From positions 1 through 6,979 of the forward strand of contig JAUVHT010000042.1 in NCBI GenBank assembly GCA_030593155.1: a stretch of 6,979 bases of DNA, read 5' to 3'. Source of the DNA: Candidatus Bathyarchaeota archaeon (lineage in GTDB: Archaea > Thermoproteota > Bathyarchaeia > TCS64). A model generated the notes under the pieces. That model was not told where the DNA came from. It worked only from the letters and a program-made list of their open reading frames with translations, and searched no databases. Each line of letters opens with the position of its first letter. Within the stretch, counting starts at the first letter, position 1. Below are positions 5,112 to 6,979 of this stretch, piece after piece. The translations under genes and the position numbers were made by a program.

Positions 5112-6251
5112 CTAGCCGAATATCCCTGCCTTCCTCAGATGGGCCACCTGCTCCTTCGTATACCCCAGGAGCTCTGTGAGGATCTCCTCGTTGTGCTGGC
5201 CCAGCTGCGGCGCCGGTAACCTGTTTGTGCCCGGCGTTCTGCTCATCTTCACGGGGAACCCCGGGGATCTGACTTTGCCAGCCGTGGGGTGTTCAATTTC
5301 CCAAATGATCCCTCTCGCCCTCACATGGGGGTCCTCCAGTGTCTGGTCGATGTTAAGTACTGGAGCTACGGGAATCGATTCTGCGACGAGGTCTTCTACG
5401 ATCTCATTCACGTTGCGGGTTGACGCCCATTCTCTGAGCTCCTCCGTCTTCTCCAAGCTCTCCACACCCATACCCTTCATTAGACGTGGCGCCATGTAGG
5501 GGTCAGCAGCGATGTATACCCAGCCGTCAGCGGCCTCGAACATGCCGAAGGTGTCGAGGCCCATGTACTTCTTCTTGGCCTGCCAAGGCAGCTCGCCGCT
5601 CATGGTGTACCTGGTGATGGAGACCCCGGTCTGCGCGATCATGGTGTCGAGCTGGGAGACGTCGACTAGCTGGCCCTCGCCGGTCTTGTCATGATGCCGG
5701 ATGGCGCCCAAGATCGATATGACCGCCCACAGGCCTGGATCTAGATCCCCGTGCCATTCAGCCGATCTGATGGGCGGCCCGTCGGGGTCGATGAGATCTC
5801 CGGTGAGCCTCATCCAGCCGGCGATCCCCGAGGCGATGGGAGCGAAACTCGTCCTCTCCATGTAAGGGCCGTCGAGGCCGAAGCCGCTCAGGGAGGCGTA
5901 GATGACGTCGGGCTTCACCCTCTTCACATCCTCATATCCCAGGCCGAGCTTGTCCATAGTGCCCCTCTTGAAGTTCTCCACCACCACGTCGCTTTTCTCT
6001 GCGAGGGCGAGGGCTATCTCCCTGGCCTCAGGCTCCTTTAGGTTGAGGGTCATCCCTCTCTTGTTCCTGTCGAGATAGAGGAAGACGCCGCTCATCCCTC
6101 CATAGAGAGGGGGATAGAGCCTTGCGGCCTCCCCCCATGGCGGCTCGATCTTGATGACATCCGCCCCCATGTCCCCGAGGATCATGGTGGTGTAGGGGCC
6201 GAAGAAGACGTGGCTGAAGTCCAGGATCCTGATATCGTCGAGCATTCCCAT
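5112..6251 (-). CDS. Class III CoA-transferase (CaiB/BaiF family)
   Basis: The product is 379 residues, normal for this family, whose members move coenzyme A between carboxylic acids through an enzyme-bound aspartyl anhydride. Seen in order: LDDIRILDFSH and FGPYTTMILGDMGADVIKIEPP (about 16-38), LDRNKRGMTLNLK, DVVVENFKRGTMDKLGLGYE (88-107), ASLSGFGLDGPY, the HGDLDPGLWA segment with D169 aligned to the catalytic aspartate, GEGQLVDVSQLD, and the C-terminal RGI and PAPQLGQHNEEIL motifs. The substrate cannot be told from the sequence. I chose ATG 6251 because GGTGAT (6256-6261) lies 4 bases upstream and the predicted transcript start (near 6270) lies after the farther GTG at 6287. ATG 6245 is also possible. 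It is transcribed divergently from the 55-residue gene, with pcm 48 bases downstream. It ends in TAG with a second in-frame stop five codons later. Confidence 0.92.
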   Translation of the reverse strand: MGMLDDIRILDFSHVFFGPYTTMILGDMGADVIKIEPPWGEAARLYPPLYGGMSGVFLYLDRNKRGMTLNLKEPEAREIALALAEKSDVVVENFKRGTMDKLGLGYEDVKRVKPDVIYASLSGFGLDGPYMERTSFAPIASGIAGWMRLTGDLIDPDGPPIRSAEWHGDLDPGLWAVISILGAIRHHDKTGEGQLVDVSQLDTMIAQTGVSITRYTMSGELPWQAKKKYMGLDTFGMFEAADGWVYIAADPYMAPRLMKGMGVESLEKTEELREWASTRNVNEIVEDLVAESIPVAPVLNIDQTLEDPHVRARGIIWEIEHPTAGKVRSPGFPVKMSRTPGTNRLPAPQLGQHNEEILTELLGYTKEQVAHLRKAGIFG

Positions 6252-6290
6252 TCGAATCACCGAGTCTCCAGAAAAAATGCCCTGCACAAG

Positions 6291-6301
6291 ATAAACTTTA
6301 T
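6291..6301. promoter_or_regulatory. Symmetric bidirectional TATA element
   Basis: ATAAACTTTAT (6291-6301) is an inverted repeat around a single central base, so both strands present an almost identical TATA-like box. It lies about 45 bases from the CoA-transferase ATG (6251, minus) and about 51 bases from the small membrane protein ATG (6347, plus). With 26-base spacing it predicts starts near 6270 and 6322 and leaders of about 19-25 bases, each containing an SD-like site. Use in both directions is inference. Confidence 0.5.
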
Positions 6302-6346
6302 GCGGAGTAAGCGTAGAAAATACTAACGGATGAGGGGCGGCTCTAT

Positions 6347-6514
6347 ATGAGCGCGGGGATCGAGAAAATCGTCAGAATATTTCGGGAATACGTTGAAAAC
6401 TATAAAAGGGGGTGCGAACGCTTCGGCTTCTGGTGGAAGCTCTTCACCGCATCAATGTTGGCCCTCGCCCTCGTCTCCTTCGCTGTGATCCTGGCACTCA
6501 GATTTCTCGTCTAG
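6347..6514 (+). CDS. Small single-span membrane protein, 55 residues
   Basis: ATG 6347 to TAG 6512-6514 encodes a 55-residue protein I cannot name. Residues 1-31 form a charged amphipathic helix (EKIVRIFREYVENYKRGCERF) ending in an aromatic GFWWK belt. Residues about 32-50 are one hydrophobic membrane helix (LFTASMLALALVSFAVILA), followed by a short LRFLV end, so the N-terminus probably stays in the cytoplasm. The layout recalls SecE/Sec61-gamma and tail-anchored proteins, but the SecE signature before the membrane helix is absent, so I do not assign it. The GAGGGGCGG stretch (6332-6340) is a possible SD site, 6 bases before the ATG, and no other in-frame start exists. A six-codon frame from ATG 6330 ends in a TGA overlapping this start (ATGA). 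The gene shares a symmetric promoter with the divergent CoA-transferase and converges on the PUA gene. Confidence 0.7.
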   Translation: MSAGIEKIVRIFREYVENYKRGCERFGFWWKLFTASMLALALVSFAVILALRFLV

Positions 6515-6544
6515 GTTCATCTCTGAAAAAGGTGCTTCGGTGAC

Positions 6545-6979
6545 TCATGCAATCGCGCTCCAGAGTTTGTCCCCAACGTGATGGAGGTTAATGATCGCCT
6601 TTCCTTTCCTCATCTCCTTCATGCCCTCCGAGGAGACCAGCGCCATGCCCACCGCCAGAGCCTTACCGTGTTGAACGTCCCTGATGACGAGCAGGTCATC
6701 ACTCACGAACGTGTCCTTGACCTCGACGATGCCCGGTGCCATCACGTCGGCCCCATTGCAGACGTAGGGTACCGCCCCCATGTCCACTGTCACCGAGGGT
6801 AAATCTTCCAGATTGGGGTTCATCAAGGTGGGGAAGAGGACGCCGTCCTTCCGGGCGAGGAGCGCCTCACCGTCGAAGAGATAGACCTTTGAACCGTCCT
6901 CTATCTCGGCCTGGCCCACAGTCCGATACTTTTCGGTCTCTAGAAGCGCCGAAGCCTCCTCTTTCAGGCTGTTCGCGTC
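6545..6979 (-). CDS. PUA-domain RNA-binding protein, archaeal MCT-1/Tma20-like (5' end cut off)
   Basis: The minus-strand frame is open from the window edge to a TGA at 6545-6547, giving 145 residues of a family usually about 150-170 long, so only a short N-terminal part is missing. The PUA domain fills the C-terminal half: VTVDMGAVPYVCNGADVMAPGIV, then DTFVSDDLLVIRDVQHGKALAVG and a closing GKAIINLHHVGDKLW. The preceding segment (VYLFDGEALLARKDGVLFPTL) matches the N-terminal domain of archaeal homologues of the eukaryotic translation factors MCT-1 and Tma20, which bind the small ribosomal subunit. A translation-linked role is therefore expected from family knowledge; nothing here shows the partner. 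A GTG at 6919 is in frame, but the reading frame and family similarity extend upstream of it. The gene converges with the 55-residue gene, only 30 bases apart, with no clear terminator. Confidence 0.9.
   Translation of the reverse strand, partial: DANSLKEEASALLETEKYRTVGQAEIEDGSKVYLFDGEALLARKDGVLFPTLMNPNLEDLPSVTVDMGAVPYVCNGADVMAPGIVEVKDTFVSDDLLVIRDVQHGKALAVGMALVSSEGMKEMRKGKAIINLHHVGDKLWSAIA

Noticed and set aside
6252..6287. Longer CoA-transferase starting at GTG 6287
   Set aside because: The GTG lies upstream of the predicted transcript start. The GGTGAT site at 6256-6261 points to ATG 6251, which gives the usual family N-terminus.
1..6979. CRISPR arrays, transposases, integrases, rRNA or tRNA genes
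   Set aside because: No regularly spaced repeats, recombinase motifs or RNA gene signatures were found on either strand. The only non-coding RNA candidate is the unnamed segment at 2765-2890.

Overview
The window looks like archaeal chromosome. It carries a Nob1-type PIN/zinc-ribbon rRNA nuclease, an archaeal-style PUA (MCT-1/Tma20-like) RNA-binding protein and an archaeal-type NAD kinase. Its start signals are also archaeal: TATA-like elements about 26 bases before inferred transcript starts, GGTGA-type Shine-Dalgarno (SD) sites, TTG starts and several apparently leaderless genes. The gene mix (class III CoA-transferase, dihydroorotase-family enzyme, Nob1, L-isoaspartyl methyltransferase) would fit an uncultivated mesophilic or moderately thermophilic lineage such as Bathyarchaeia or Thermoplasmatota. 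The sequence alone does not settle the lineage.

Layout. Bases 1-1227 (minus) hold a GC-rich dihydroorotase/allantoinase-family hydrolase whose C-terminus runs off the window. Bases about 1230-2760 form a clearly AT-rich island. It contains a small reading frame broken by one in-frame TAG (1370-1579, minus), an unrecognised 101-residue protein (1707-2012, minus) and a divergent winged-helix regulator (2123-2653, plus). The last two share a 110-base control region with an inverted repeat and a perfect 12-bp palindrome. A good TATA box at 2735-2744 is followed by a GC-rich stretch (about 2765-2890) that can fold into nested helices and is a candidate small RNA.

From 2910 to 6251 four housekeeping genes lie on the minus strand. 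In transcription order they are a CaiB/BaiF-type CoA-transferase, a protein-L-isoaspartate O-methyltransferase, NAD kinase and Nob1. TATA-like elements precede the first three. Nob1 has none and probably shares the nadK transcript, with a small intercistronic hairpin between them.

A symmetric TATA-like element at 6291-6301 appears to serve both the CoA-transferase and a divergent 55-residue single-span membrane protein (6347-6514, plus). The window ends in a PUA-domain protein (6545-6979, minus) cut off at its N-terminus. The housekeeping genes cover pyrimidine or purine ring metabolism, NADP supply, protein repair and ribosome maturation and do not form one pathway. The candidates for new biology are the AT-rich island, the possible RNA and the small membrane protein.
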